A DNA stretch of 64,000 nucleotides from Clostridium sp. UBA4108 (GTDB lineage Bacteria; Bacillota; Clostridia; Clostridiales; Clostridiaceae): assembly GCA_002381695.1 (NCBI GenBank), contig DFXM01000020.1, positions 392,723 through 456,722 of the forward strand, read 5' to 3'. Shown here in pieces: positions 1 through 9,562 of the stretch. The stretch's first letter is position 1; every line of letters begins with the position of its first letter. The notes below the pieces were generated by a model, which saw only the letters and a list, made by a program, of their open reading frames with translations, had not been told where the DNA came from and searched no databases. Position numbers and translations under genes: made by a program.

Positions 1-1
1 T

Positions 2-2302
2 CAGCATATTGAAAGCTTAAATGATGTGGTAGAGAGTATAACTCATATTGTTGTAAGAGAAACCATTCCTGATAAGCTCTTTGATGATGCAGATAAGGTT
101 GAAATAATAGATATTGAGCCTGATGAATTGCTGAATCGTTTTAGTGACGGAAAGATATATAGTAAGGAACAGGTAAAGAAGGCCTTTAATAATTTCTTTA
201 CTAAAAGTAATTTATATGCCCTAAGGGAAATCGCCCTTAGAAGAACAGCTGATAGGGTGAATTATGAAGTTGAAAGCGTTAGATTAGCTAAAGGTCAAAT
301 CACAGTAATGCCAACCTCAGACCAGATATTAGCATGTATAAGTGCCTCTCCATCATCAACTAGAATTATACGTACAGCCGCAAGAATGGCAGAGGCACAT
401 CATTGTAAATGGATATGTCTTCATGTTGTGACTAAGAAATCTAAAAGTTTCAGTAAAGAAGAAAAGGAAAACTTAAATATTAATTTTAACCTAATACATC
501 AATTAGGTGGCGAAGTAGTTACTGTATATGAAGAAAACATAATTGAGCAGATAATTGAGTATGCCAAATTTAGAAATATAACCAAAATAATTATAGGTAA
601 AAATCATAGTCAAACTAAGAATTTATTCAGATTTTATGCTAAGGATATAGTAAACAAACTAATGGAATCAAATTCATATATTGATGTATATGTAATACCG
701 AATTCTTCTTATGAAAAGAAAAAAGAAAATTTTATAGTAAAGCTTAATCCAGAGTTTCATATATCTTTTAAGGAAACCTTAAAAGCTATAGCTATAATGA
801 TAATTGTAACTCTTATCACTATATTTATGGATTATGTAGGTTTTTCAGAAGTAAACTTAATTATGGTATACATTTTAGGAGTTATACTTATTTATATTGT
901 AACTACAGGACATATACTTGGAATAATATTTTCCTTAATTGCGGTAATAGGGTTTAATTATTTTTTTACAGAGCCAAGATATTCACTGGAGTTCTACGAT
1001 AAGAGTTATTTAGCTACGTTCCCTATTATGTTAATAGTAGCAGGAATAATAGGCATGCTAACTAATAAAATTCAAAAAGATGTTCGTAGTTCTAATTCTA
1101 GAGAAAAACAAACTCAGACCTTGTATAGAGTAAGCAAAAAACTATTAAGTGCTACAGGAGCTGCAGATGTGGTATCTATAGGAATAAAATACATCTCACG
1201 ACTTATAAATAGGACAGTAGTATTCTATTTAGTAAATGAAAATTCCCTTTCCACTCCTTTTGTTTATAATTATAGTAAAGGAGAAAAAAATAGTGTTCTT
1301 TTAAGTAGAGATGAGGAAGCAGTAGCCTATTGGACACTTTTAAATAGTAAGGAATCAGGAACAGGAACGGATACTTTTTATGGAGCTAAAGGATATTATG
1401 TGCCTATAAAAGGACACAAAAACATAATAGGTGTTATTGGAGTATCGTGCATTGAAGGTATATTGGAACCAGAGCAAAAATTTATTTTTGAAACTATTTC
1501 AAGTCAGATAGCCATAGCTCTGGAGAGAGAAATTTTTTCAAAGGAACAAGAAGATTCAAAAATGGAAATTGAGCGAGAAAGACTGAGAAGTAATTTACTT
1601 AGAGCAATTTCTCACGATTTAAGAAGCCCTCTTGCAGGAATTAAAGGTTCAGTTAGCACTATCCTTGAAAATGGAGATTTTATTACAAAGGATGTAGAAA
1701 CTGATCTTCTTCAAGGTATTTTTGAAGATACAGAATGGCTTATAAGATTAGTTGAAAATTTACTTAGTATGACTAGAGTTGATGAAGGTAAGATGCAGAT
1801 AAAGAAAACCATGGAATTAATAGAAGAGATAATAACTGAAGCAGTTCAAAGGAGTTCAAAATATTTTAAAGATAATAAAATTAAGATAGATATACCAGAA
1901 AACATTATATTTGTTCCAATAGATGGTAATTTGATTGTGCAAGTACTTATCAATTTGATTGATAATGCTGTAAAATTTAGTCCCGGAGATGCTCCAATTG
2001 AGTTGAAGGTCTATGAAAAAAATAGAGATGTGTTCTTTGAAGTCATTGATAACGGGAAGGGAATAGCAGATGACATATTGCCTTATATATTTGATAGATT
2101 TTTTACAGATGGAAGCAAAATATCTGATTCAAGGCGTGGGGTAGGTCTAGGTCTTGTTATTTGTAAATCTATAGTAGAAGCACATGGTGGAACAATTAAA
2201 GCTATTAATAGAAGAGAGGGTGGCTCTATATTTAGATTTAATATTCCTATGGAAGAAAATAATGATATATTAAAATTGGAGGAACATAAGAATGGACAAT
2301 AA
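2..2302 (+). CDS. kdpD: KdpD sensor histidine kinase, 5' end missing
   Basis: The reading frame is open to the left edge (QHIESLNDVV precedes the first in-window start codon, a GTG at 26), so this is a truncated view of a protein that begins outside the window; the N-terminal nucleotide-binding part is not visible. What remains is the end of the KdpD N-terminal domain, a universal-stress-type domain (about bases 310-710), four membrane segments of the DUF4118 type (about 780-1070), a GAF-like region, and a HisKA/HATPase kinase core. The phospho-acceptor His lies in ISHDLRSPLAG (His codon 1613-1615), followed by the N box NLIDNAVKFS and the G box GVGLGLVICKS. KdpD senses potassium limitation and turgor at the membrane and phosphorylates KdpE. 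kdpE starts 11 bases before its stop; kdpABC presumably lie upstream. Confidence 0.95.
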   Translation, partial: QHIESLNDVVESITHIVVRETIPDKLFDDADKVEIIDIEPDELLNRFSDGKIYSKEQVKKAFNNFFTKSNLYALREIALRRTADRVNYEVESVRLAKGQITVMPTSDQILACISASPSSTRIIRTAARMAEAHHCKWICLHVVTKKSKSFSKEEKENLNINFNLIHQLGGEVVTVYEENIIEQIIEYAKFRNITKIIIGKNHSQTKNLFRFYAKDIVNKLMESNSYIDVYVIPNSSYEKKKENFIVKLNPEFHISFKETLKAIAIMIIVTLITIFMDYVGFSEVNLIMVYILGVILIYIVTTGHILGIIFSLIAVIGFNYFFTEPRYSLEFYDKSYLATFPIMLIVAGIIGMLTNKIQKDVRSSNSREKQTQTLYRVSKKLLSATGAADVVSIGIKYISRLINRTVVFYLVNENSLSTPFVYNYSKGEKNSVLLSRDEEAVAYWTLLNSKESGTGTDTFYGAKGYYVPIKGHKNIIGVIGVSCIEGILEPEQKFIFETISSQIAIALEREIFSKEQEDSKMEIERERLRSNLLRAISHDLRSPLAGIKGSVSTILENGDFITKDVETDLLQGIFEDTEWLIRLVENLLSMTRVDEGKMQIKKTMELIEEIITEAVQRSSKYFKDNKIKIDIPENIIFVPIDGNLIVQVLINLIDNAVKFSPGDAPIELKVYEKNRDVFFEVIDNGKGIADDILPYIFDRFFTDGSKISDSRRGVGLGLVICKSIVEAHGGTIKAINRREGGSIFRFNIPMEENNDILKLEEHKNGQ

Positions 2303-2990
2303 ACCATATATACTTGTTATTGAGGATGATAAGCATATAAGAAATTTTATTACAGCCTCTTTATCGGCACAGGGATATAAATATATGGAGACAAATAGAG
2401 GAAATGAGGGCATTGCCCTTTCTATGTCACATAACCCAGATTTAATAATATTGGATTTGGGACTTCCCGATATAGATGGCATAGAAGTCATAGGTAGAAT
2501 AAGAGAATGGTCCAATACTCCAATAATAATTGTTTCTGCAAGAGAAAATGAAAGACAAAAGGTAGAAGCACTGGACCAAGGTGCTGATGATTATTTAACG
2601 AAACCCTTTGGTATTGGAGAGTTGTTAGCTAGAATTAGAGTATCCTTGAGACATAAAATAACTGATCAAAGTCCTAATGATGTTGGTAGTATTTTCAAAG
2701 TTAAGGAATTAGTTGTGGATTCGACAAAAAGAAAAATAACAATGGGAGATGAGGATATACATTTAACTCCTATTGAATATAAGCTATTGACACTACTTTG
2801 CAAGTATCCAGGGAAGGTGTTAACTCACAACTTTATCACTCGTGAAATTTGGGGATCTTCTCTTGGAAATGAAACACAAACCTTAAGGGTGTTTATGGCT
2901 AGTTTAAGACGGAAAATAGAAAAAGATACTACAGCTCCAGAATATATCTATACAGAGGTAGGTGTAGGGTATAGATTAGTAGATGAATGA
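2292..2990 (+). CDS. kdpE: KdpE response regulator (OmpR family)
   Basis: Transcriptional activator of the high-affinity potassium ATPase genes, phosphorylated by KdpD. At 232 aa it has the normal OmpR-family length: a receiver domain (acidic pair near residue 12, phospho-acceptor Asp55 in IILDLGLPD, conserved Lys in DDYLTKPFG) and a C-terminal winged helix (LTPIEYKLLTLL, ending VGVGYRLVDE). The ATG follows a GGAGGA site placed inside the end of kdpD, and the two genes overlap by 11 bases, so they are translationally coupled. It is the last gene of its operon; a strong hairpin follows. Confidence 0.96.
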   Translation: MDNKPYILVIEDDKHIRNFITASLSAQGYKYMETNRGNEGIALSMSHNPDLIILDLGLPDIDGIEVIGRIREWSNTPIIIVSARENERQKVEALDQGADDYLTKPFGIGELLARIRVSLRHKITDQSPNDVGSIFKVKELVVDSTKRKITMGDEDIHLTPIEYKLLTLLCKYPGKVLTHNFITREIWGSSLGNETQTLRVFMASLRRKIEKDTTAPEYIYTEVGVGYRLVDE

Positions 2991-3005
2991 GACATATGAA
3001 ATAAT

Positions 3006-3045
3006 AAAAGAGATTGCCTCAAAAGTTTTTGAGGCAATCTCTTTT
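3006..3045. terminator. Bidirectional rho-independent terminator after kdpE
   Basis: A perfect 15-bp stem (AAAAGAGATTGCCTC pairing with its complement, loop 3021-3030) whose arms end in A and T runs. It lies between the converging kdpE and ATP-cone genes and can serve both. Confidence 0.9.
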
Positions 3046-3094
3046 ATCAACAATATATTAAAACAGAATGTAATAATTAAATAAATTATTACAG

Positions 3095-3358
3095 TTATAA
3101 TATGTCTAACATATAGGATTTTGCAATGCTTTTGTAGCCATATTTAATTAGAGCATCAATTACTATGGCTCTTATTTCATAAGAGCTAGTAGTATCTCTA
3201 GCAAAAGAATTTAGTATATCTTCAACATCTAAAATAATTAACTCAATTTCCCTTGAATTAATTAGGATATTGTTATCAGAAGCAGCATTTTCAATAGTGG
3301 TTTTTATTTTATGTGAGTCAAAATCAACCAGTCTACCATTTTTCTTAATAACCTTCAT
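3095..3358 (-). CDS. Stand-alone ATP-cone domain protein
   Basis: An 87-aa protein that is essentially one ATP-cone domain: MKVIKKNGRLVDFDSHKI at the N-terminus, then a helical part ending ALIKYGYKSIAKSY. ATP cones normally sit at the N-terminus of ribonucleotide reductases or in NrdR and bind ATP/dATP as an allosteric signal. Here no catalytic or zinc-ribbon domain follows before the stop. The start at 3358 was chosen over an upstream in-frame ATG (3415) because GGAGGTA lies directly in front of it and the ATP-cone homology starts there. No nrd gene is adjacent. Single-gene unit converging on kdpE. A role as a nucleotide-level sensor is inference. Confidence 0.75.
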   Translation of the reverse strand: MKVIKKNGRLVDFDSHKIKTTIENAASDNNILINSREIELIILDVEDILNSFARDTTSSYEIRAIVIDALIKYGYKSIAKSYMLDIL

Positions 3359-3622
3359 AAATATACCTCCAATACATTTTATTATAAATTTTATCATAAG
3401 AATAGAAAAAGGCATAATGAATTTTTAATTAAGGCAGCATTTTTTAAGGATTTTGATAATGAAATTTTTAACATTGTGAGGTATAATTATTTTAGATACT
3501 TTAGGGCATTTTTGAAGTTATTATCAAAAAATAAAGATATTATTTAGGAAAAATAAATATATTTATATATAATTTAACTTATGTTTCAGTTATCAAGTGT
3601 TAATTTACAAGGGGATTAGTAT

Positions 3623-4312
3623 ATGAGTAAGATTACCATTATGGACTTGAAAAGGTTAAGTTTATTTTCAAGTTTAAAGGAAGAAACCTTAATAAAACTC
3701 TGTGATATAGGAAATAAAAAACAATTTAAAAAAGGAGAGCATATTTTTAGGGACAAAGAAAAAATAAATAGTATTTATGTAGTATTAAAGGGAAATGTAG
3801 CACTATATAAACTTAATGAGTATGCTCAAAAAAAGGTTATTTTTATTTTAGGAGAAAATAAGATAATTAATGAAGTTATTTTAGATGACTCATCGTCATC
3901 AATTAATTGTGAACTTTTTGATAATGGTGAAGTACTAATCTTTGACAAAGATAACTTTATAGAGGTAATGAAAATAGATTTTCAATTAACTCAAAACGTT
4001 ATAAACTCTTTGGCGAAAAAAGTGAGAAGACTTTATAGACAGATAAAAAATTCAACTCATATAAAGATAGAGAAGAAAGTAGCAGCAAAGCTTTGGAAAT
4101 TATCTAAGGATTATGGTATAGAAACTCCACAAGGAACATTAATTAACTTAGATATAAGTATTACTTATCTTGCAGATATGTTTGGAGCACCTAGAGAGAC
4201 AATATCTAGAGCAATGAAGATTTTGCAAGAAAATGAGTTAATAATCTATAAGAACAAAAAAATTATAATATGTAATAGGAATAAATTATCAGATTATTTT
4301 AAGGGATTGTGA
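3623..4312 (+). CDS. Crp/Fnr family transcriptional regulator
   Basis: A 229-aa DNA-binding regulator: an N-terminal cyclic-nucleotide-binding-type beta roll (about residues 15-125), a long dimerisation helix, and a C-terminal Crp-type helix-turn-helix containing ITYLADMFGAPRETISRAM, the recognition-helix signature of the family. Its three cysteines are dispersed, so an Fnr-type iron-sulfur cluster is unlikely. It lies immediately upstream of asrABC in the same orientation with a terminator between, which makes it the natural candidate regulator of sulfite reduction; that link is inferred from position. The effector cannot be told from sequence. Confidence 0.88.
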   Translation: MSKITIMDLKRLSLFSSLKEETLIKLCDIGNKKQFKKGEHIFRDKEKINSIYVVLKGNVALYKLNEYAQKKVIFILGENKIINEVILDDSSSSINCELFDNGEVLIFDKDNFIEVMKIDFQLTQNVINSLAKKVRRLYRQIKNSTHIKIEKKVAAKLWKLSKDYGIETPQGTLINLDISITYLADMFGAPRETISRAMKILQENELIIYKNKKIIICNRNKLSDYFKGL

Positions 4313-4338
4313 TTTTTATCACAGTCTCTATTTTTTTA
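4303..4338 (+). terminator. Terminator overlapping the end of the Crp/Fnr gene
   Basis: The stem GGGATTGTGAT/ATCACAGTCTC (two G-U pairs) encloses the stop codon and is followed by ATTTTTTTA. It separates the regulator from asrA. Confidence 0.8.
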
Positions 4339-4420
4339 TTCATATATACTGGACTAGTAGATAAAGCATATTCATATAAATAATAAAAAGTTAAAAATAA
4401 GAACTAAGAGGTGTTTGATT

Positions 4421-5428
4421 ATGGGCTATAAACTTAGTTGTGAAGCTTTAAATAGCATTTTAAAAGAGTTATCGGGAACTTATATCATATATGCTCCTAA
4501 GGTATTAGAAGGAAAAGGAACTTTTTCAGATGCTGATATTGTGAGGTATGGAGAAATTAATTCTATAGAAGAAGTAGAATTTGAGAAAAAGTCGCAATTT
4601 TCATACAAAGAAGTCATACTTCCAATAATTGAAACTTTATTCTATTTTACAGAAGATGAAGTAATAGAGCCGAAAGGCAGTGAAAGGGCTCCACTAATTT
4701 TCTTAAGAAGCTGCGATATGCATTCCATAAGAAGAATAGATGATATATATTTAAGAAATGGTGTTGAAGATCCTTACTATAAAAGATTAAGGCAACATGC
4801 TAAGTTTATAGTTATAGGATGTGAAAAAAGTTTTGACAATTGTTTTTGTGTAAATATGGGAACTAATAAAACTGATGAATATGATGCATACCTATCACTA
4901 GAAGGTGGATATGGGTATTTAGATGTAAAAGATAAAGAATTAATGGATATTATAAATTTATATAAAGAAGAGAGTGTAGAAGTTATTCCTAAGTTTGTGG
5001 AGAAAAATCACATAGAAGTGAATATTCCAGAGGGACTTGATGTTAAAGTAATAGATTCAAAAGTCTGGGATGAATACACACAAAGATGCATAGCTTGTGG
5101 AAGATGCAATTTTGTTTGTCCTACATGTACATGCTTTACCATGCAAGACATATTCAATAAGGATAATCATAAAACTGGAGAAAGGAGAAGAGTATGGGCA
5201 TCATGTCAAGTAGATGGCTACACAGATATGGCAGGAGGTCATAGCTTTAGACAAGCTAAAGGACAAAGAATGAGGTTTAAAGTTCTTCATAAAGTTTATG
5301 ATTATAAAAAAAGATTTGGATATAACATGTGCGTTGGCTGTGGAAGATGTGATGATATATGTCCAGAATATATATCCTTTTCAAATTGTATAAATAAGCT
5401 TCAAAATGTTGTGGAAGAGGTGAAATAA
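4421..5428 (+). CDS. asrA: Anaerobic sulfite reductase subunit A
   Basis: Electron-transfer subunit of the cytoplasmic AsrABC complex that reduces sulfite to sulfide. The 335-aa protein has a long N-terminal domain and two C-terminal 4Fe-4S binding motifs, CIACGRCNFVCPTCTCF and CVGCGRCDDICPEY, typical of AsrA. The ATG at 4421 has AAGAGG at good distance; the in-frame TTG six bases upstream is less likely. asrB starts on the last base of this gene, so translation is coupled. Regulated most plausibly by the adjacent Crp/Fnr protein (inference). Confidence 0.93.
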   Translation: MGYKLSCEALNSILKELSGTYIIYAPKVLEGKGTFSDADIVRYGEINSIEEVEFEKKSQFSYKEVILPIIETLFYFTEDEVIEPKGSERAPLIFLRSCDMHSIRRIDDIYLRNGVEDPYYKRLRQHAKFIVIGCEKSFDNCFCVNMGTNKTDEYDAYLSLEGGYGYLDVKDKELMDIINLYKEESVEVIPKFVEKNHIEVNIPEGLDVKVIDSKVWDEYTQRCIACGRCNFVCPTCTCFTMQDIFNKDNHKTGERRRVWASCQVDGYTDMAGGHSFRQAKGQRMRFKVLHKVYDYKKRFGYNMCVGCGRCDDICPEYISFSNCINKLQNVVEEVK

Positions 5429-6222
5429 TGAATAGCAATGTATATATGCCTTTTTCTTCAAAGGTATTAAAGGTAAAAAAACATACAGATATTGAATATA
5501 CCTTCACCATGGAATTTCAAGGTGAAGTTAAACCAGGACAATTTTTTGAGGTGTCTATTCCTAAATTTGGTGAGGCTCCTATATCTGTTAGTGGAATAGG
5601 GGAAGGATATGTGGAACTTACTATTAGAAAAGTTGGTGTGGTTACTAATGAGATTTTTGAGAAGTATGAGGGTGATAGATTATTCTTAAGAGGACCTTAT
5701 GGTAATGGATTTGACATAGAAAACTATAGAGGAAAAGAAGTTGTAGTAGTTGCTGGAGGAACAGGATTGTCACCAGTTAAAGGAATAGTAGACTATTTTT
5801 CTAAAAATCCAAAAGAGGCTAAGAGTTTTACTTTATTATCAGGTTTTAAATCACCTAAGGATATATTATTTAAGGATGATATGGAGGAATGGGAGAAAAA
5901 TATAAATTTTATTTTAACTGTTGATAATGGTGAAGAAGGTTATAAAGGAAATATAGGACTGGTTACTCAATATGTACCTAAGTTAAATATTGAAGATAAA
6001 GAAAGTGTACAGGTTATAGTAGTAGGTCCTCCAGTAATGATGAAGTTTACTCTACAGGAATTTATAAAATTAAAAATTGGAGAAGAAAATATTTGGATAT
6101 CTCATGAGAGAAAGATGTGCTGTGGTCTGGGAAAGTGTGGTCACTGTAAAATTGATGATACTTATATTTGCTTAGATGGACCAGTATTTAATTATACTAA
6201 AGGAAAATTTCTAATAGATTAG
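5428..6222 (+). CDS. asrB: Anaerobic sulfite reductase subunit B (flavin/NADH)
   Basis: A 264-aa ferredoxin-NADP reductase-like subunit. It has an N-terminal flavin-binding barrel, an NAD-binding part beginning VVVVAGGTGLSPVKG, and a C-terminal cysteine cluster CCGLGKCGHCK plus a further Cys, which fits a [2Fe-2S] centre as in PyrK/AsrB proteins. It passes electrons from NADH to AsrA/AsrC. Its start codon shares one base with the asrA stop; asrC follows after 14 bases with a strong ribosome site. Confidence 0.93.
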   Translation: MNSNVYMPFSSKVLKVKKHTDIEYTFTMEFQGEVKPGQFFEVSIPKFGEAPISVSGIGEGYVELTIRKVGVVTNEIFEKYEGDRLFLRGPYGNGFDIENYRGKEVVVVAGGTGLSPVKGIVDYFSKNPKEAKSFTLLSGFKSPKDILFKDDMEEWEKNINFILTVDNGEEGYKGNIGLVTQYVPKLNIEDKESVQVIVVGPPVMMKFTLQEFIKLKIGEENIWISHERKMCCGLGKCGHCKIDDTYICLDGPVFNYTKGKFLID

Positions 6223-6236
6223 AAAGGAGGAGAAAA

Positions 6237-7208
6237 ATGGATATTAATACTAAAAAATTAAAAAAGAATGCTTTTAGGATCACTAAAAAAAGAGGATTAA
6301 CTGCTTCAAGAATAAGAGTACCAGGTGGATATTTAAAAGCTGAATATTTGGGTATTATTCAAGAAATAGCTGATAAATATGGAAATGGAACTGTTCATTT
6401 AACTGCAAGACAGGGCTTTGAAATACCTGATATAGATATGGTAGATATAACTGAGGTAAATACATTACTTCAACCAATAATTGAAGGATTAGAGATAAAT
6501 CAAGAAATACTAGGAAAAGGCTATACTTCAGCTGGAACCAGAAATGTATCTGCTTGTATAGGAAATAATGTATGTCCTTATGGAAATTATAATACTACTA
6601 ATTTTGCAAAGAAAATTGAAAAGGCTATATTTCCTAATGATTTACATTTTAAAGTTGCCTTAACAGGATGTCCTAATGATTGTATAAAGGCAAGGATGCA
6701 TGATTTTGGGATTATAGGAATGACAGAGCCGCAATATGATAGAGATAGATGTGTATCCTGTGGAGCCTGTGTTAAGAATTGTAAGAGAAAAGCAACAGGA
6801 ACTCTAAGAATAGAAAATTTTAAAATTGTTAGAGACCATGATAAATGTATAGGCTGTGGAGAATGTGTCATGAATTGCCCAACAGGAGCATGGACAAGGA
6901 GTAAAGAAAAATATTACAGATTAGCAATAATGGGTAGAACGGGTAAAAAGAACCCAAGACTAGCTGAGGATTTCATTATATGGGTAGATGAGGAGAGCAT
7001 AATTAAAATTATATTAAATACTTATAAATATGTGGAACAATATATTGATAGAGAAGCTCCAGGCGGAAAAGAACATGTGGGTTATATTGTAGATAGAACT
7101 GGATTTATGGAATTTAAAAAGTGGGCATTAGAAGGAGTAGAACTTTCAGAAAAAGCTATATGCAAAGAAAATGTATATTGGAGCGGAATTAAATATCCTA
7201 ATACGTAA
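6237..7208 (+). CDS. asrC: Anaerobic sulfite reductase subunit C (siroheme)
   Basis: Catalytic subunit, 323 aa. The siroheme/4Fe-4S cysteines are visible in SACIGNNVCPYG and LTGCPNDCIKA, and a two-cluster ferredoxin insert follows (CVSCGACVKNCKR, CIGCGECVMNCPTG). The N-terminal segment TARQGFEIPDI matches the ferredoxin-like half domain of sulfite reductases. Preceded by AAAGGAGGAG. Last gene of asrABC; the complex converts sulfite to hydrogen sulfide for respiration-linked or detoxifying use. Confidence 0.94.
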   Translation: MDINTKKLKKNAFRITKKRGLTASRIRVPGGYLKAEYLGIIQEIADKYGNGTVHLTARQGFEIPDIDMVDITEVNTLLQPIIEGLEINQEILGKGYTSAGTRNVSACIGNNVCPYGNYNTTNFAKKIEKAIFPNDLHFKVALTGCPNDCIKARMHDFGIIGMTEPQYDRDRCVSCGACVKNCKRKATGTLRIENFKIVRDHDKCIGCGECVMNCPTGAWTRSKEKYYRLAIMGRTGKKNPRLAEDFIIWVDEESIIKIILNTYKYVEQYIDREAPGGKEHVGYIVDRTGFMEFKKWALEGVELSEKAICKENVYWSGIKYPNT

Positions 7209-7304
7209 TAGGAAGTAAGTTAAATATTAAAAGGTCATATCCATCTTAACAGGTAGATCCAAAATTAATATTATATTAAAAAAGAGACATAGATTTATAT
7301 TTAT

Positions 7305-7343
7305 TCATAAAGCTTGTACATGATGTGCAGGCTTTTATTTATG
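7305..7343 (+). terminator. Probable terminator of the asr operon
   Basis: Stem AAAGCTTGTAC / GTGCAGGCTTT with two G-U pairs and loop ATGAT, then TTATTTAT. It lies about 100 bases after asrC; nothing else is seen in the 7209-7471 gap. Confidence 0.65.
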
Positions 7344-7471
7344 CATTTATTTTCATTTTAATATAATATTAAGTGGAAGAGCAAATTAAAGCAATAATAT
7401 TAAAGAGATTAAAATATTCTGAGAGATGTGATAAATATTGTACGTAGTTATAGGTGAAAGGGGGAATTAGC

Positions 7472-8023
7472 ATGAATAAGAGGCTTATAGAGAAAATAAA
7501 AAATAGAGATGAAGAAGCTATTTCTAAGTTGATACAAGATCATTCTAACTATGTATATCATCTAATAAAGAGAATTATAGGCAGCATAGGAACAGAAGAA
7601 GATGTGGAAGAGTGCGTTAGTGATAGCTTTATAGCAGTAATTAATGATATTGATAATTTTAATGAAGAAAAAGGAAAATTATACACCTTTATATTGATAA
7701 AAGCTAAGTATAAGGCTTTAGATTATAAAAGAAAATTAGAAAAAGATAAGAATATACAGGTGTTCATAGAAGAAGCTGATATACAAAGTGATGAAAAGAA
7801 TTTAGAGGATAGAGTTTATGATAGGATGCAGTTGAGAGGAATAGTAAAAATTATAAATGAATTTAAAGAACCAGATAGAACTTATTTTTATTTAAGGTAT
7901 TTTATGCACTACGAAGTTAAAGAGATTGCTAATAAGTTTGGTGTTACAGCTGCAGCTGTAGAAAATAGATTATATAGATGCAGGCAGTACATTAGAAATA
8001 TATATAAGGAGGAGGTTATTTAA
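7472..8023 (+). CDS. ECF-type sigma-70 family RNA polymerase sigma factor
   Basis: A 183-aa two-domain sigma factor. Region 2 includes EDVEECVSDSFIAVINDI and region 4 ends with an HTH around YEVKEIANKFGVTAAAVENR. The ATG at 7472 follows AAAGGGGGA at proper spacing; the in-frame GTG at 7454 lacks this. Its stop overlaps the next start by one base, the usual layout for an ECF sigma factor and its membrane anti-sigma partner. It directs polymerase to its own regulon; the inducing signal is unknown. Confidence 0.9.
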   Translation: MNKRLIEKIKNRDEEAISKLIQDHSNYVYHLIKRIIGSIGTEEDVEECVSDSFIAVINDIDNFNEEKGKLYTFILIKAKYKALDYKRKLEKDKNIQVFIEEADIQSDEKNLEDRVYDRMQLRGIVKIINEFKEPDRTYFYLRYFMHYEVKEIANKFGVTAAAVENRLYRCRQYIRNIYKEEVI

Positions 8024-9459
8024 TGAAGGAAAAAGATATGTTTGAATTAATAGATAAGATTATAGAAGATGATTTACAGATAGATGATATAGAGTTAGAT
8101 ATAACTGAGTTAGAAGCTCCTCTAAATAGTAATCAAATAGATAATATTCAGAATAGAATATTTGAAAAATTAAATATAAAAAAGAGTAATGAGGAATATG
8201 GTAATAAGGCTTATAGGAAAGAAACTATAAAGGCACATAAAAACTATAAAAAGCACTTTTCTTTTTCTATTAAAAAGACCCTTATCGCAGCAATAATAAT
8301 TATTGGAATGCTTTCCACAGTAGTACTTGCCAAGTATGATTTAATCTATAAGTTTATACCTCAGCGTGGAGGGGTAATCTCTTCAGAAGGCAGTATTTAC
8401 TCTCTAAAGAATCCATTAGAGCAAGTGGTGGAAGGGAGTAAAATTACCCTAGAGGATTTAGTTATGGATACTTCAAATAATAATTGTAATGCTAAAATTG
8501 TAACATCTAAGGGAAGAATTACAGAAAGTGAAGTAATTTTAGGAGAAAATAGATTTAAAAGTGGAAATAATTCCTCAGCAGGAGGAGGAGAAGGAGGAAG
8601 TTTTTGGTATAGTTATTCAGATATCACCAGTTATAATGAGGGAGATAAAATAACTGTAAATGCCTATTTAGATAATAAGAAATTAATAACATTTGAAGCT
8701 GAGTTAGAGAAAATTGAAGGAGTTTCAGATTACAATAGCCTTGGACCGACAGATACTAAGGAGAATATTAGTATAACTGCCGTAGTGAAGGAAATAGATC
8801 ATATATTGGATGTAAACTTCATTACTCCAAATAAAGAGGGAGAGCAAATTGTTTACTATGGAGATGAGTTTAATCAAAAGAATGAAGGTATTTATCTTAG
8901 AGATAGTATGGGAGCTCAGGTAAAGGGAGAAAGATTATTTCATAATGATAGAAATAATCATATGCAATTTAATATAGAAGGGCTAGTAAAGCCTTATAAA
9001 ATAATATTGCCACAGGTTACTATAGAAATGAGAAATGAGAATTTAGCTAATGAAGAAATAAAAATAAAGGTTCCAAAACCAGGAGAGAAGATAGATATTA
9101 ATAAAGAGATAAAGATTGAAGATGGAACCATAAAAATACTTCAAGGACATAGGCTTGGAAATAACGAAGAACAGATAATTTGGGGAGAAAAGAAGGATGT
9201 AACAACTAACTATATATTAAGTTTTAAGTTAATTAGTAATAAGCCTAATAGAATATTGACACAGTTTAAGATATCATCGATAGGTACATTATTCAATATA
9301 AAGGGAGATTTTTCAGGTTATGGAAGTGAATATAATGAAAAAGGGGTTATTGATAAAGTAATTATAGATTTAGATAAACCTAATAAAAACACCTTAAAAC
9401 TTAATATTACTTCTGTAAATTATTTAGTCAATGGAAATTGGGAATTTAGCATAGAGTAA
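8023..9459 (+). CDS. Predicted membrane anti-sigma factor (DUF4179-like)
   Basis: A 478-aa single-pass protein: about 85 cytoplasmic residues, one membrane segment (TLIAAIIIIGMLSTVVLA, around residues 89-106) and a large beta-rich outside domain of about 370 residues. No zinc-binding HxxxCxxC anti-sigma motif is present in the cytoplasmic part. It overlaps the sigma gene by one base, and the architecture resembles DUF4179-type partners of ECF sigma factors in clostridia. The anti-sigma role rests on operon position and topology. A Gly/Ser/Glu-rich low-complexity patch (SSAGGGEGGSFW) lies in the outer domain. Confidence 0.65.
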   Translation: MKEKDMFELIDKIIEDDLQIDDIELDITELEAPLNSNQIDNIQNRIFEKLNIKKSNEEYGNKAYRKETIKAHKNYKKHFSFSIKKTLIAAIIIIGMLSTVVLAKYDLIYKFIPQRGGVISSEGSIYSLKNPLEQVVEGSKITLEDLVMDTSNNNCNAKIVTSKGRITESEVILGENRFKSGNNSSAGGGEGGSFWYSYSDITSYNEGDKITVNAYLDNKKLITFEAELEKIEGVSDYNSLGPTDTKENISITAVVKEIDHILDVNFITPNKEGEQIVYYGDEFNQKNEGIYLRDSMGAQVKGERLFHNDRNNHMQFNIEGLVKPYKIILPQVTIEMRNENLANEEIKIKVPKPGEKIDINKEIKIEDGTIKILQGHRLGNNEEQIIWGEKKDVTTNYILSFKLISNKPNRILTQFKISSIGTLFNIKGDFSGYGSEYNEKGVIDKVIIDLDKPNKNTLKLNITSVNYLVNGNWEFSIE

Positions 9460-9562
9460 AATTTATAAATTGTTGAAAGTACAAAATTATTTATCTTTGA
9501 GTATTCAATAATATTGAAATATGTAAGAGAATATAATATAATGATTGTAAAATTAAATATAA

